A stretch of DNA of 64,000 nt from Lichenostomus cassidix (taxonomy: Eukaryota > Chordata > Aves > Passeriformes > Meliphagidae), in contig CM039182.1 in the NCBI GenBank assembly GCA_008360975.2, positions 53,952,491 to 54,016,490 of the forward strand. Direction: 5' to 3'. This document shows, one piece after another, positions 13,352 through 25,600 of the stretch (positions within the stretch are counted from its first letter, which is position 1; each line of letters starts with the position of its first letter). The position numbers and the translations under genes are program-made. Below the pieces are notes generated by a model. The model ran no database searches, was not told the origin of the DNA, and worked only from the letters and a program-made list of their open reading frames with translations.

Positions 13352-16300
13352 TCCCAAGAACGTGATACATCATAGAAAAATTTACTGCAGACAAGTAATG
13401 CCCTATCATAGCTAATAACCTTTGAAAGTTTTAATGAGAACAATAGCATGTGTCTGTTCTGCAGATTTTTCATTAAAGAACGTAGACCACTCTTGAAGAA
13501 AAAAAGATATTTGAGGAAGTAATAACCCAGAAGTTAAAAAAATATTGATTAGGAAAAAATGTTTTCTTCATAAATATAATGTTTCTATTTTAGTAAAAAG
13601 CAGCTGTTTAGTCTTTACAAAAAAAAAAAAAAGTATGTTCTTACAGCACACATTTTATTTGTTGTGAGATTTGTTGAATAATGAGTATTCATCTTACAAC
13701 CTTCTCTCACCTTACCTATCACACTAAAAGATTTAAAATTCTTCTGGAAAGTCTGTGCCATTTCATTTATTACATGGGAAAAAATTAAACATCATTTTTT
13801 TTTTTTCCCTCTATATAACTACCTGCCCTTTGGTGCCTAATACCTTCTTAGAAGGTATGACCTGGTAAATTTAGTATGGATTACCACAGACTTACTCACT
13901 TCTAATGAGACATAGTTTCTCCTGATCTTTTTCATCTACCTTCAGAAAAGAAAGATAAAAAACAAAACAGAGGTTGTTTCTGTCAGACTTTGTTCTTTGG
14001 TGTCAGGGAAACATGCTGGGGTTTTTCTTTCTCCGTCTTCTAAGTTTTCACCTTGATCTTGTAAAATATTACAAATAATCCAAATGCATATATCACACTG
14101 CTGTTTTCTAAATACAAACTTAAATAGTCAAAGATAATGATAATGACTACTTGAGAATATATTCTTTTGTCTTTGAGAAATGCATTCAGTGGTACATTTC
14201 CGAATTTCAGGAGTCTGGTGGGCAACTCGCAGACTAAGGCAAATGCAAATTAAGATAGCTGAATCAAGGGCCTTCTGAGGACTTCAAAGGGCTTTGGAAC
14301 GAGCCTCAAGTTTTTAGGACTTTTCATCACAGATATCAAAATACTTCACAACATTCAGTACATTCCATTACTTCTAATTCATTGATGTATAAACAGTGAA
14401 ACAATTCTCTTCCTATCATTTAGTGACTCTGTGGAACATCACAGAATAACAGTCAGCTCCCATGACTTTCCCTTTCCGATATCTCAATCGAATTTTCTCA
14501 TAGAGATTGCCTAAGAAAATAATAGTTAAGCTTGTTACTCCAGTAATTCTGTTCCCCAAATGACTAAAGTCTGAATTAGCATGTTATTTATCACTTGACA
14601 GAGGAGATCTGTATACTGATCCTTCGGAACTAGCACAAGATGTATTAGCAAACCTCAAAAATCCCAGTGTGCTGTATCTGCCACCACCAACTCTTGCCAT
14701 GACAGTTCACTTGCATCTGTCCCTACAACCCTTTGATCGTTCCCATCTCTTACTAATCCCAGCTACTTCAAGGGTTACACAGAATTCAGATGAGATCCTC
14801 TGTTGATTTAGAAGCATGTTTTTCCAGATAGAAATTGTATCTTCTCATCTATGTTAAAAAATAAGTACTATGCTGTTGTCACCACCATAATATAAATGAC
14901 TAATTATAATAAGGAGCCAGATGCTTATAAAATAAATAACAAGAGTTATGAGTGCTCCTGTCCTGTTTCTTCTAAATCATATAATCTGGTTTAAATGTTG
15001 GGGGCTGGACTGTCTGCATGATATTAAATAGTTAAAGGGAAAGTCTGACACTTTGTCATGGAGGAACATTCTTAATAGCTGCTGCTTAACACATGCCATG
15101 AGAAAAAAAAGCTTGTGCTCATTAGATGAGCAACAGCAGTTAATTAATAAATGCTATTCCCAAGTGATTCAAAAATAATGAAGCAACCAAAAAGAGCCAG
15201 GTAATTTCCAGTCTGCTTGCAAGCAGAACACAATCAGTATTTGCTTAATGAAAAAAGGCTGTACTTAAAGCAGGCCATCAAAGGTGGAAAAGCTGTCCTG
15301 TAGAGAAAACATAATGCTGGGATCAGGAGACAGATTTTCTTTTTAAATTGCTTAAATTGCCTCACTTTTTTCACTTGTAAAATGGGAATTTGGTCCTCAT
15401 GGATACTGCATGAAGAAAATAGATAACAGTTTTCAAGCACTATGGGCATTTCCTGGCTTGTCAGTGAACAATGTGAAGAACTGCTGCTGGTCAGCTGTAA
15501 CTATCACTACTGACATCAATCCAGACACAGATTAAACTGAGGCTACTTATTAGCACTGTACTATAAAAATCTACTTAAATGAAGTGGGAAGTTAAGGAAT
15601 GGCTTTCTGCTGCTGGAATGCACATTTAGCATGCAATGGGTAGAGAGCCCTTTGATATCCAACTAACAGCTCATGAAAGTGATATTACCCACAAAATACC
15701 TCATTGGGAACTAAAGTATGAGAAGTATTGAATTCAAATTCAAAAACAATGGCTTTTTGGGAGGATATTATCCTTTTACTGCCATGTGGCAGGTGCACTT
15801 ATCCACAGCCATTGTTGAGAATTATTATCTTGTTAACATTTCTATATTATTGACCATGTGGTGTAGGAATATTGTGTAGAAACTTTGTAAAATTTGTTTT
15901 AACTTTGTTAAAAGCTATATGGCCTGCTTTTTACAAAATAATATTTTTAACCTTCTGGATGTAACTCACCTATTTAATAGCGAATTTAGCAGGACTGTTA
16001 AAGTTCATTGGTTTTGTTTCCACATCAGAGGTTGGTGGATTGCACAGCATTTTTTTAAAACCAAAGCCTCTGGACAATGTAACTTTAATAGCATGACATT
16101 TAAATTTGCTGAAATCTGCTAATACGTTACCAGAGAGAGTCCTCTGGCACTACCCCAGAAGGCTTTGTGGCTTTGCATGCTTCTTTGTATCTCCTTCCGG
16201 GACATGAAAAATCCCAGCATAATGCCAGACACCCACTTGACAGACAGAACACCTATCTTAACATCACTTCAGGTACTTAAAATTGTAAATTCAGAAGAAA

Positions 16301-16387
16301 CAAATGCCTTTATACAAGTATGCAGCAATCACATTGGAAACAAGGATTCTCTTGCTGGTGCAACCTGTAACAAGAATACAGATAGAA

Positions 16388-16425
16388 ATGTTTTGATAAT
16401 TCAATAATGTTTTGATAATTCAGTA
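16388..16425. repeat. 19-bp tandem duplication
   Basis: Two adjacent copies of a 19-base unit beginning atgttttgataattca, at 16388-16406 and 16407-16425, differ at one position. Confidence 0.9.
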
Positions 16426-17819
16426 ATGACAAGGACTCCATTAAGCCAGTTGATCTTAATGACCATGAAAAACAGTTCTACTAAAGTCACATCGTAAGAC
16501 AGATAATGTATAAAAATTTTCTAAACCTAGACTGAAGTTTTAGAATTTAAGATACTGGATTTTCAATTTCAAATTCCAGAAATGCTGACCAAATAATGAA
16601 ATCCCAGAGTCAAGTTTTATGGTCCTACCTAAATATCTACTTTCTTTTAAGAACTGGCTCACTTACACACAGCAGTTCTCAATACATAGGAAGGAAGTAC
16701 AATTGCTAAAACCCAACAAATCTTAGTATGAACATGGAGATTAAATTTAAGATTGTTCTTGAGACTCTTGGACCAAACAAAATCATAAGACTGATCTAAT
16801 CATTATGTGTTAACTTTAAATTATATCAAATCTGAGTGCTTTCTTTGATGAAAATGCTCATTACTCAAATTACATTTATGCTTGACAATGGAATGTAACT
16901 CTAACTAAAATCAAATGCTAATGCTGCTTTAAAAAGATGAAACTAAGGAATAACCAGCTAGGAGGAACATATAAATGGGAAGTGGGAACTCTTAAAAGAA
17001 TAATAGGGACACTACAACACAACAAAACATAAAATATCCTTGAGGAAAACATGCAACCATCTATTTTAGATTTTTATATATCTATAGGCTTTCATCTTTA
17101 TATTTTGTTCCAAAGAGAAAAAAGAACAGTGGCAGCAACTTAAATTTGGAAATTTGGAAACTGAAACCTAAGACTCACAAGAAAAAATAGAGGGAGTACA
17201 AAAAAAAAAAATCAATGTTAGAAGAATTAAAGACAAGAAGTGTTTTAAGTATTAGGAAAGAGAAGAAATCCTTTAAGTGGAATGACAGCTGAAAATGGTA
17301 GAGTTATTCACAATAATAACATAAATACAAAAGGAGTGAGTATGTTTCATTAGTTTAAAATAATAGAGCCATGTCCCGCCAAGCACAAGTTAAATAGAGA
17401 TAGTAACAAATTTGAGGTGCAGCAAACAACAGTCACAAAAACTTACTTGTAGGACGTAAAACATCTTTTGTCAAACAATCAATGCATCTTTCTATTTAAT
17501 TTAACAAATAACAAAGAAATTATTTCATGTTAGGTTACAAGTACATACATGGAGAACAGAAATATTTTAATACAGACTTTTCAGAAGTTGATGACAGATG
17601 ATTCTATAGTGGACATAATGAAGGGCCTCAAAGCTGAGCTAAGAAAAATTTAAATTTGCCAAAGGAATAAGAAAAACCCAGTATGTACAAAGTCCTCCAT
17701 TATTAGACTGACAGGGTGCTTATCAAAACTGGTAGGAGAACCATTGCAGAGCTATATAAAACAGGGAAAAATTAAGGAACTTCTTTAAGTGGAAGGCACA
17801 CACCCTTGGGATTTCATTG

Positions 17820-18090
17820 TCTCAAGAGATTTTGGAGGTACATAGTGTTAGCAAGTCAAAACGAGACAAATTCATCAATAGCAGGATTGTTAACAGATAC
17901 CAGAAGGAGCAGTCAGGGATGTGTCTTCTAACATCCCTAATTCCATGCCAGCAGGTGCTAGCAATGGACAAGAGGAGTGAAGCTCAGAGGTATGTGCTCT
18001 CCCTGGACTGCATCCTATCACCACTGTGGAAGACCAAGCACTAAGCTAGATGGACTACTGTTCTGACTGCTTCCTTTGTATTCTTCATTT
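17820..18090 (+). mobile_element. Relic of an ancient amniote CR1-like LINE, 3' end
   Basis: The right end reads ctagatggactactgttctg, close to the motif ctagatggaccattggtctg that ends ancient CR1/L3-like elements in turtles and other amniotes. It is followed by a decayed version of the ttcttatgttct tail. Upstream, a segment with catcctatcaccactgtgga parallels the usual sequence about 60 bases before that motif. The copy is heavily mutated, and the left edge is a guess. It has no coding capacity. Confidence 0.55.
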
Positions 18091-21000
18091 TTCTAGCAGT
18101 GAGTATAACTGCTCTTGAAATTACTTATCAGAAGTGCAGACAGTTTTGTGTAGTTGGAAATGTTATGTCAAAGTATGGTTTGTTTTGGTGTTTTTTATTG
18201 TACAAAGAATTAATTCAGCTAAATCTCATGGCCCATGCTAGGGAGAAGTTCAGATTAAATCACAGTACTATTCCTGACAAGCTTCATAATCTAGAGATCT
18301 TTGAAATTTTTTCATAGCATAATCATTTTTCAATTTCAGACTTGCTCCTTCTCAACAAGGTCCTTTCTATAATTAACTATAAGGTTTTTCAGGACGGTCC
18401 CTTACCCCCCCTCCCTTTATAATAGCCCTTGTTTATCTTCAATAAATGGTTTTATGTTGTTTACTGTTCCTCACACTTTTTCATCTTCTTTGTGTGTTCT
18501 ACACAGCACAAGAAGGTATCTTTCAATAAAGACTGCCTGAGAGCAAAGACAAAGAAAGCAAGCAGTAGAAAGACAGATGGGGAGGGAGGGTCAGAGGAAG
18601 AAAGAAAATACTAAGAAGAACATTATTGCTGAAATTTGAAATTTAAATATTGAAATTGAAAAAAGTCTTTAAATGTCAGGGAATAAAGATCAACTATTTT
18701 AAAGAATTTGTAATAATCTTTCTGATATTATTACCATTCTCATTTTTATAAAAATAGGTAGTAATTTAAACATAATTTAACTACACTGCAGTTGTGCAAC
18801 ATAGTGGCAATGCATACTTCCATTTCGTACCTTGCCTTTTTGGTCATATTATAAATTACACTGTGTTTTACATTCATAATTGATTTTTTTTAAATTGTCA
18901 TTGTTCTGATAGTTATTTCAGGAAATAATGTCGTAAATAAATTTTAGATATGGATTCAGAATAAAAAAGTAAGTAACTGCAAAACAAAATAATGCTAGCA
19001 AACCTAATAGGATTGTTAATAAAGTACAAAGTCCCTGAACATATCCAAGATTATACTTATGTAAGCTATGGTATAAACTGAAAGTGTCTTACAGAAATAA
19101 TTCCTTGATTGCAAGGATAAAGAAAAGTCTTTGCAAGTTTATTTCTACAAACAAACAGAAAGAGGAAAATTTTTGAACTTGCATTGTACTGATGTTAGCT
19201 ATGTTTTACCCAGCACAGTGGTTTTAAATGCTATTAACTTACAGACTACACCATTTTTTCTTTTTTTTTTTTAACTGAAGAAGTGGTGGTGAGAGTGGTG
19301 AGAGAGAATTCAGCTGAACATTTTGTTGGATGAATCAGTCCTACTTGAAAGCAACTGAGAGCTCTTGGAGACTGAAATACAGTAATATACCAGTGGATGC
19401 TTGCTACTTGTTATGTTTCACAGTAGTCAGAGAGAAAGTGTGTTAAAGCACAAGAAAAAAAAATTAACACTATCAGAAATCTGGATGTTGGTCAAAGACC
19501 AAGTTTCAATGCTAATTCTGATTTCTGTGGCAAAAAAAAAAAAAAATTCAGAAATTCCTGACAGACTTAAATTTTTAAAATTCAAACTGGATGGGTGTGT
19601 CAGCATCCTGTTAGAAATGTCCTGCAGAATTCCCACGAACTGGAAGCTCTGCATTAAAATAGGCTAAGAGCATTAAAGTCATTATGCTGTGGCTAAAGTA
19701 CTTATTTTAAACTTATGAAAAGCGCTGTTTTTGGTGAAACAAGTTAAAACTAAGCGATAAAGTACAGAGATGGATCTGAGCCAAAATGCTCCAGCTATAC
19801 TTCAAAGCATCCATAATCTCACCAGAGAACCCAAAGCTCTACCTCTAGTACAACTAATTTACTAGTTCAGCTCCATATACTGGCAGACAGTGAGAGACAG
19901 TAGGTTTTAAGGTTAGGACAGAACATTTACTTCCCTTAGGCAGTGCTGTATTTCCCACTTATGATGAACTATGCTTTTTATCTCCAGAGGTTGACTGGGA
20001 TGTTCTCAGGCCCAAAACTGTAGGATGCTGAGTACTGGGGGAGATGCTGGAAGATTTTAAAACCTATTGATGTTGCTGCTTCTTGATGACTTCCAGCTGT
20101 TCTGGAGGATGGGTATGGAAGTCATGGCAGAATCAGACATATTAAATTTTCCTGACACAATAAAAACCTATAATCCATGGCAGATTGATTTCATACATTA
20201 AGTCTAAACAAAAAAATTAATTTTGCACCATTCTACCAGAAATAAGCAGCACACTATAAGTAAATCACATTGTTTATACCACTTATTATGTGTGCAATAA
20301 AAACAAGAATAGCTGTTCCTTGACTGCTCTGTTTGTGAAAAATGAACAAATGTGCACCGTTAGCTGTTATAATAGCAGAGTCTACAAGATCTGCCATCCT
20401 TTTCCTTACACTCTGTTTTTCTTGGCACTTAAGTCAGTTATTAATGTTCTTTACAATTTAAAAAGTGCCACAAAGACCTGTTGATGTAAAGAAAAAAAGG
20501 GAAAAAAAAGAAAAAAAAAGGGGGGGAAAAAAAAGAAAAACCCTGTAGCCCAAAACCGCTATTGAAGGGGTTTTTTCCCCTGAAAACAGCAAAAAAACTT
20601 CAGTGGCAAAATTTCCTTCCACAAGATATACACAAGTTTCAAGTTAAAGACAATATAGCTTGTGCATTACATATTAAAGGACAAATCATGGGTCCACTGA
20701 CAGCAATGACGTATTTTTTCACTGATTTTAATAGGACTAAGATTCAAGAAGGACAGAATGGGAATGAGCAAGCATTCTGGGTAAGCCACACAGCTGTCAG
20801 CAAACACCTCTTACAATCTCTTATTTAAGTGTATTAAGTTTCATCTTGAAATCAGTTACATTTCTTGCCAGCAAGATTCTTCTGAGGACCATGCATGCCT
20901 GACACATGGGAATCTACTTCTCATTTCCAGCCTAAATGCACTGAAAATAGCTGATACTTATTTGATCTCATACCTTTTACTTTAATAGTTCTTCCTCTTC

Positions 21001-21130
21001 AGATCTTTTTTACTGCTAGACTGAAGTTGCTAAGTTCTTCTTTTTATCAGTCTTCTCCAACAAATCAGAACCTAGAAGTGGTCCTTTGATCCCTTCCCAT
21101 TTCAATCAATTTTTCTTGTAGCAAAAGTGA
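18091..21130. other. Intergenic DNA, no gene recognised
   Basis: AT-rich sequence with stops in every frame over any useful length. Apart from the purine tract at 20488-20540 I see no structured element. Confidence 0.5.
20488..20540. repeat. Uninterrupted 53-base polypurine tract
   Basis: The + strand contains only A and G here, in blocks of A7-A9 broken by G runs, including seven consecutive G. It could be the mutated poly-A of an old retrocopy, but nothing resembling a retrocopy lies directly upstream. Such mirror-like tracts can adopt triplex structure. Confidence 0.9.
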
Positions 21131-21300
21131 CTCAGAATTTACAGTTATATCCAGGTATGGTCTCAACAACATTTTGTACAATGGCAGTCAAACATCTCTT
21201 TCTCTGTAGATATGCTGTGGCTGATATGGCCAGGATGACATTTACACACTTCTTTCCCATGCCACCTTGATAATCCATTACAAGCCATAAAAAAGATACT
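21131..21300 (-). mobile_element. Decayed CR1/L3-like LINE fragment, antisense
   Basis: The run tatatccaggtatggtctca followed by tttgtacaatggcagtcaa and gctgatatggccaggatgac resembles the antisense 3' region of CR1/L3 LINEs, which typically reads 'actccaggtgtggtctcac ... cagcccaggatg'. The CR1 at the right end of this window has the same landmarks (actccaggtgggatctcac, gcagcccaggat). The divergence implies an old insertion. Confidence 0.5.
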
Positions 21301-22378
21301 TTCTTACATCATTTGCAAATTAAATTTATTCCAGATAACTACTGTCATATGTTCTTGCACTAAAACTTGTAACTTTGATAGATCTCTCTGACCTGTGCGT
21401 ACAGCTTTCAGTGCAATTTTAAAGGACAGTTCCAGCTCTTCTCAGTCAAAATTCTGGTAATCAGTTTCTAAAGGTATAGCAATGATGTACATAATTTTCC
21501 TATCCAAGGTGATGCTCTCTGCAATTAATTGCATGGCCTTAGGTTTTGCAGTGTGGTATTATAAGATTATTGCCAAAGGTGCTGTGCACTGCATACTTTT
21601 TAATTTGTGGCTTTGATCCCATTGGCACATAACACTGTAGCTCGACCTTAGTTTTTAAATAGCTCCAATGGCAAAACCCAAATGATAAAAAATTCTGCCT
21701 ATTGCTTTTTAGCTTTATGTTTTTAACGTATAAAAAAAGTCATCTGTGTGCATACATTCAAGTCTTATTTTATGCTTTTAAAAATCAAAACGCAGCAGCT
21801 TCTAGAATTGTAGAATACATTCAGGCTTTCTGAAATCCTTCTCCTGACAAAAAAAGTGTGGGCCATTTCAAATCTGACAACTAAGTAAAAAGTACAAAGA
21901 GGACAGAAGCTGCTACATGTGGGATCGAATGGGAACCGGAGGATCTAAGGGAAAGGGGAGCTGTGCTCCAGCAGGTGCTGCTCGGCTGGATGACAGTCGA
22001 AGGGCCTGGGCCGGGAGCGCTGGCACTGCTGCACAGACAGTGGCACAGGCAGGCTGCCAGCGGCTCTTGGCTTCAGCTACACCCGAGCCCCCGCTAATCA
22101 GGGGCCACCTCATCCAGCACTGAAATGACCACCTTCAGCCTCATCACAGCTGGGCGTACCATGGAGCTGGGAGATCATGCCGGTCTCCCTGAGAGAATCC
22201 ATAGACTTCAGCTTTTAAAAAGCGTCTCGCGGCTAAGGAGGGCAGAGAGGCAAACTGGCTGGGCTGTGCTGTCCGTTGGGTCCAGCCTTGCGTCTGCCCT
22301 CTGTTTAGCTTGCACGGCATCGCCACCACACCTCAGCAGGGCTGAGAAAGCAAACAAAGGAGGAGAAAAAGGGGGAAA

Positions 22379-22524
22379 AAAATACCCACAAAAAGCAAAG
22401 CAAACCAAACCAAACAAAAAGACCCAAGCCCAAAACCAAAACCATAAAAAATCCCCAAAAACAACAACAAAAAAAACCCCAAAAGAACAACAACAACAAA
22501 AAAACCACCACCCCAAAAAAACCC
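22379..22524. repeat. A/C-rich low-complexity tract upstream of the VPS41 promoter
   Basis: About 146 bases are almost entirely A and C, built from runs such as aaccaaaccaaac, aaaaccaaaacc, acaacaacaa and ccccaaaa. The tract stops within 30 bases of the ZNF143-like site. Long frames that cross it are compositional and do not encode a protein. A similar tract of opposite strand sense lies in intron 1 (25583-25662). Confidence 0.85.
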
Positions 22525-22550
22525 TGAGGGAACCATCCCTCCCCGCCGAA

Positions 22551-22569
22551 ACTACATTTCCCAGAGTGC
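22551..22569 (+). promoter_or_regulatory. ZNF143/THAP11-type promoter motif
   Basis: The 19 bases actacatttcccagagtgc match the well-known ACTACAATTCCCAGAATGC element bound by ZNF143 (STAF) at vertebrate CpG-island promoters, with about two differences. It sits 52 bases upstream of the VPS41 ATG, the usual place for this factor near the transcription start. Binding is inferred, not shown. Confidence 0.75.
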
Positions 22570-22617
22570 CGCCGCGCCGCCCGCTTCCTGCCCCTCATAT
22601 GACAGATGCCTGGCCGA

Positions 22618-22628
22618 GCCATGGCGGA
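22618..22628 (+). promoter_or_regulatory. YY1-like element overlapping the start codon
   Basis: The bases gccatggcgga contain the ATGGCGG core of the YY1 consensus. In many housekeeping genes this core overlaps the translation start just downstream of transcription initiation. Here it is also constrained by coding for Met-Ala-Glu, so the match alone is weak evidence of regulation. Confidence 0.4.
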
Positions 22629-22641
22629 AGCGGAGGAGAAG
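22621..22641 (+). CDS. VPS41: VPS41 coding exon 1 (start codon, 7 codons)
   Basis: This exon encodes MAEAEEK, the conserved VPS41 N-terminus. The ATG has a strong context, with G at -3 and G at +4 (gagccATGg). Splicing follows AAG directly, at a GTAGAG donor, phase 0. Another ATG at 22606 lies in frame with no intervening stop and would add MPGRA. Its context is weak (C at -3 and C at +4), and mammalian VPS41 starts at the equivalent of 22621, so I chose 22621. The 5' UTR start cannot be fixed from sequence alone. Confidence 0.9.
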
Positions 22642-25600
22642 GTAGAGGCTGTTCAGTAGATTGTGGCCGCAGCGCCGAGGAGCGGGGCTTTAGAGCGGGG
22701 CGGCCGAAACATGGGGCTGGGAGGGAAGCGGGCGAGCGGAGGAACAGTGCCCGTGCCACGGCAGAGGCCGGCAGCCTGTTCGGCGGGGTGCGGGGCCGGC
22801 GGGGACGGCCTCGGGACAGCCTGGCTGCGCCGGGGTGGAGGAGGGAAGGTGGAGGCGGCTGAACCTGGGTCTGGTGGGAACGGAGAATTTAGAAGTGTAT
22901 CTGGCGCCACAGTGGACCCAAGATTAAAGAGCTGGAGGGAGGGTCTCTCCAAGGGACATAGGTGACATGACCAAGTTCATCTCCACAGGGGAATTTTTTT
23001 CTGAGACAGAAGTTGAGGAGTTTGGCGTTATTGCTCCCTAAATCGAGGGTGACCTGTTGTTCCCTAAACTGGGTGTTCTCCTAAAGCTCTCCGTGCCTAG
23101 GTTGCTCCTTCCCAAGAAAAAAAAGTAAAGCAAGAAGTGCAGTTCCCAGCCCTTTAAAGTACTTTTAAAATGTTACTTTGCTGAGCCAATATTTGGACAG
23201 AGAGGTGAGTTGTGCCATGTTTGTCTGTCCTGGATGCTTAAAGGTGGGAGAGTTTTAGAATTATTTCAAGGTAACTGGCCAGAGTTACAGATTGCTAACT
23301 GGTTTTCACCTTCCTTGCTGTTAGCGGTTTGTTGGAAGGGCTTGGTTTCCTTGGAGGAGCTTTTTTTCCCCAGGATTGGTGAGTTTTTAACTGTGGCAGC
23401 CTTTGGAAGGGTGAAACTCTGACAAGTTTGTCTAATAATACAAGAGATTAAACCAGCCTGTGTTTTGCTCTCTTTGGACTATGGTAGGAGAGTTACCGTA
23501 TTAATTTCAGTTTATTTCCTGTGGGCAGAATGCACACTTCTACTGAAAGGGATATATATGTGTGTTGCGCATTTATGTTTCTTTATAACTCCAGTTTCAT
23601 GGCTTTCACCTTCCATCAGGCTTAAGTTATGAGCCTAAGCATGTAGTTGATGTTTGTAAAAGCAGGGAAAGGGAAAACCCTGTACACATCATGTTGGAAA
23701 GCATGCTTAAGAATTTATTGAGAAGTTGTGTTGGATCCGGTAAGTGAGATTATAATGGTGAGAGATTACTTCACATTTCTCCGTTTTCCTCATCTGTGTT
23801 CCCTTACTTCATTCTTAGGCTATTTAAGCAACAGGGTTTGTCAGCTGGCTGAAGTGTACTGCTGATTTTCCCCTACAGTCTGAGACCTACTAGTGACTGC
23901 TGTTCCTACATGATTTTGGATTCTGGTTGTCTACAAATCCCTGTTAGGGGATTTCATTTTCACTGTTACAAGGTGACGAAAAAGTGGAAGTAGAGGATAA
24001 TCCTCTCAGTTCGTGCATGTGGAGGGAGGGGAAGAAACCTAACAAAACCCTAGGACAATCATAACTGCAGTTTACTGTTCCAGTTTGCCTAAGCAAGTGG
24101 GAGAACCCAGGGAAAAAGCTTTTCATAGTTAAGTTGCAAGCAAAGTGATTTAGTAGATAATTATCAATTCTAAGCATATTCAGCTAAGTTCTTGTCTGGG
24201 AACAAATACAGTTTCTGCATTGCTTTCCTAAGCAAAGGCTTCCTCTCATTTTTTGCAGGTAGGTTATTTTCTGCAATAAAACATAAAGACCATGAAACAT
24301 TTACCTGTATTTGTATGCTACTTGTGAAATTTATTATTTGGGGTTGTGATGCCTTGTGAATATAGTAGGGATACCAGGGTAGGTGTCCTAAATAAAAATA
24401 GATCGATATTTTCTTACTTCACTTGGACTGATTACTGGAATCAACTTCTGGCATGCCCTGATTTTGTATGTCAGTATTTTCTAGGGATGCCTTTGCACAT
24501 ACCAACTTCCTTAGTTAAGTGACTCAGGTGAGTGTAAGGACCAGCTGCTGTCTCAGTAAGTGGGCTGTTAACTCTACCCCTGCTGTGTTGGTCTGTCTCC
24601 ATGGTGTTAGATAGTGTGCTCATCCTGAATGTAAGTTTCTGTTCTCCTAAGTAGCCACAGCGGTTGGAACCATGAGGGGCAGCTGTAGGTGGTGTAGCTG
24701 CACGAGAAAGTCTCATGTATACCAGCAAAAATGTCACTTGCTGTAAGTCCTTACCTTGTTTGGGAGAGCTTTTTTTTGCCAAACTATGTGAATAATATCA
24801 AAACATCATAATGGCAGTGCTAATAATTTTGATTCATTAAGGAGTTGAGTGGACAGCTCTTGGTATTCAAGGGAGAAAATCAGATTTTTTATTAGGAATC
24901 TGATGATACTTTCCATTGGACTTTGTGTGGTGTTTTAGCCCATCCAATCAGCTGGCAATGTTACACCGCAACGTTTTAGTTCTGTTCTCACTTGGTTATT
25001 GTTAAGTAGAGTTTAAGATGCACAAAGATACTATGTAACAAAATTGGAATTTTCTGAAAAGTTACAGCAGCTTGTGATTGGAGACTGGGAGACTGACAGA
25101 CAAAGAGTTGCTTGCAAAGTCAAACCTAAAGTTAAAAGGATGGCAGGATTTTACTCCCTCTTCATCTTCCCTTGATTCCCATGGACTTCCTACTTGCAGT
25201 TTCCCAACTCACATCTCGAGTGTAGACTACACTGATAATCCTTCTATGGGATGAATGTTTTACAGATGGACCTGGCTGTAGTGAGTAAAATGGAGGAAAA
25301 AGATGTCAGTAATCGTGGTAGCAACTTGCACTAAGCTTCCAGTAGCAAGTGGAAGTGATGCTTTGCTTCTCTCCCCTCTGCTGTGATGGTCATTATGGGC
25401 ATCAATGTGAGCCTCCACTAATGACAAGGAGTCTTTTGCTTTTGACATATAGGTCATAATCAGTGTATTTTATAAGCACGGAAAATAAATAAATGTGAGA
25501 AACAAAAAATTATGCTGGTTGTCAGTGCATTAAATTTTCTTCCTTTTCAATATTTTCCAATTTTTCTCTGGGCTGTTGGTAAGGGTGGGTTTTTTTTGGT

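Larger units (their letters stand above)
2278..17819. other. Intergenic DNA, no gene recognised
   Basis: About 15.5 kb of AT-rich sequence with only short chance frames. It contains small local duplications and simple repeats (listed separately) and an imperfect hairpin at 3045-3102. A purine-rich stretch lies at about 5225-5460. I recognise no exon, tRNA or intact transposon. Confidence 0.5.
22530..22870 (+). promoter_or_regulatory. CpG-rich island and presumed VPS41 promoter
   Basis: This short stretch is rich in CpG and G/C in otherwise AT-rich DNA. It covers the VPS41 start codon and the first bases of intron 1. I see no TATA box close to the ATG, which fits a housekeeping CpG-island promoter. 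It includes a ZNF143-like site, an ETS-like cttcctg at 22584-22590 and a YY1-like element at the ATG. The extent is judged by eye. Long frames through the island, such as 22125-22862, are a side effect of its composition and not genes. Confidence 0.8.

Noticed and set aside
1..22000. Expected POU6F2 5' exons on the - strand
   Set aside because: The neighbour is expected from mammalian gene order, but I found no matching coding sequence. The gene probably starts further left.
22125..22862. 245-codon frame across the VPS41 promoter
   Set aside because: It crosses the A/C-rich tract (giving Lys/Pro/Gln/Asn runs) and the CpG island (giving Arg/Gly runs). It has no family resemblance, and it runs in the wrong frame through VPS41 exon 1.
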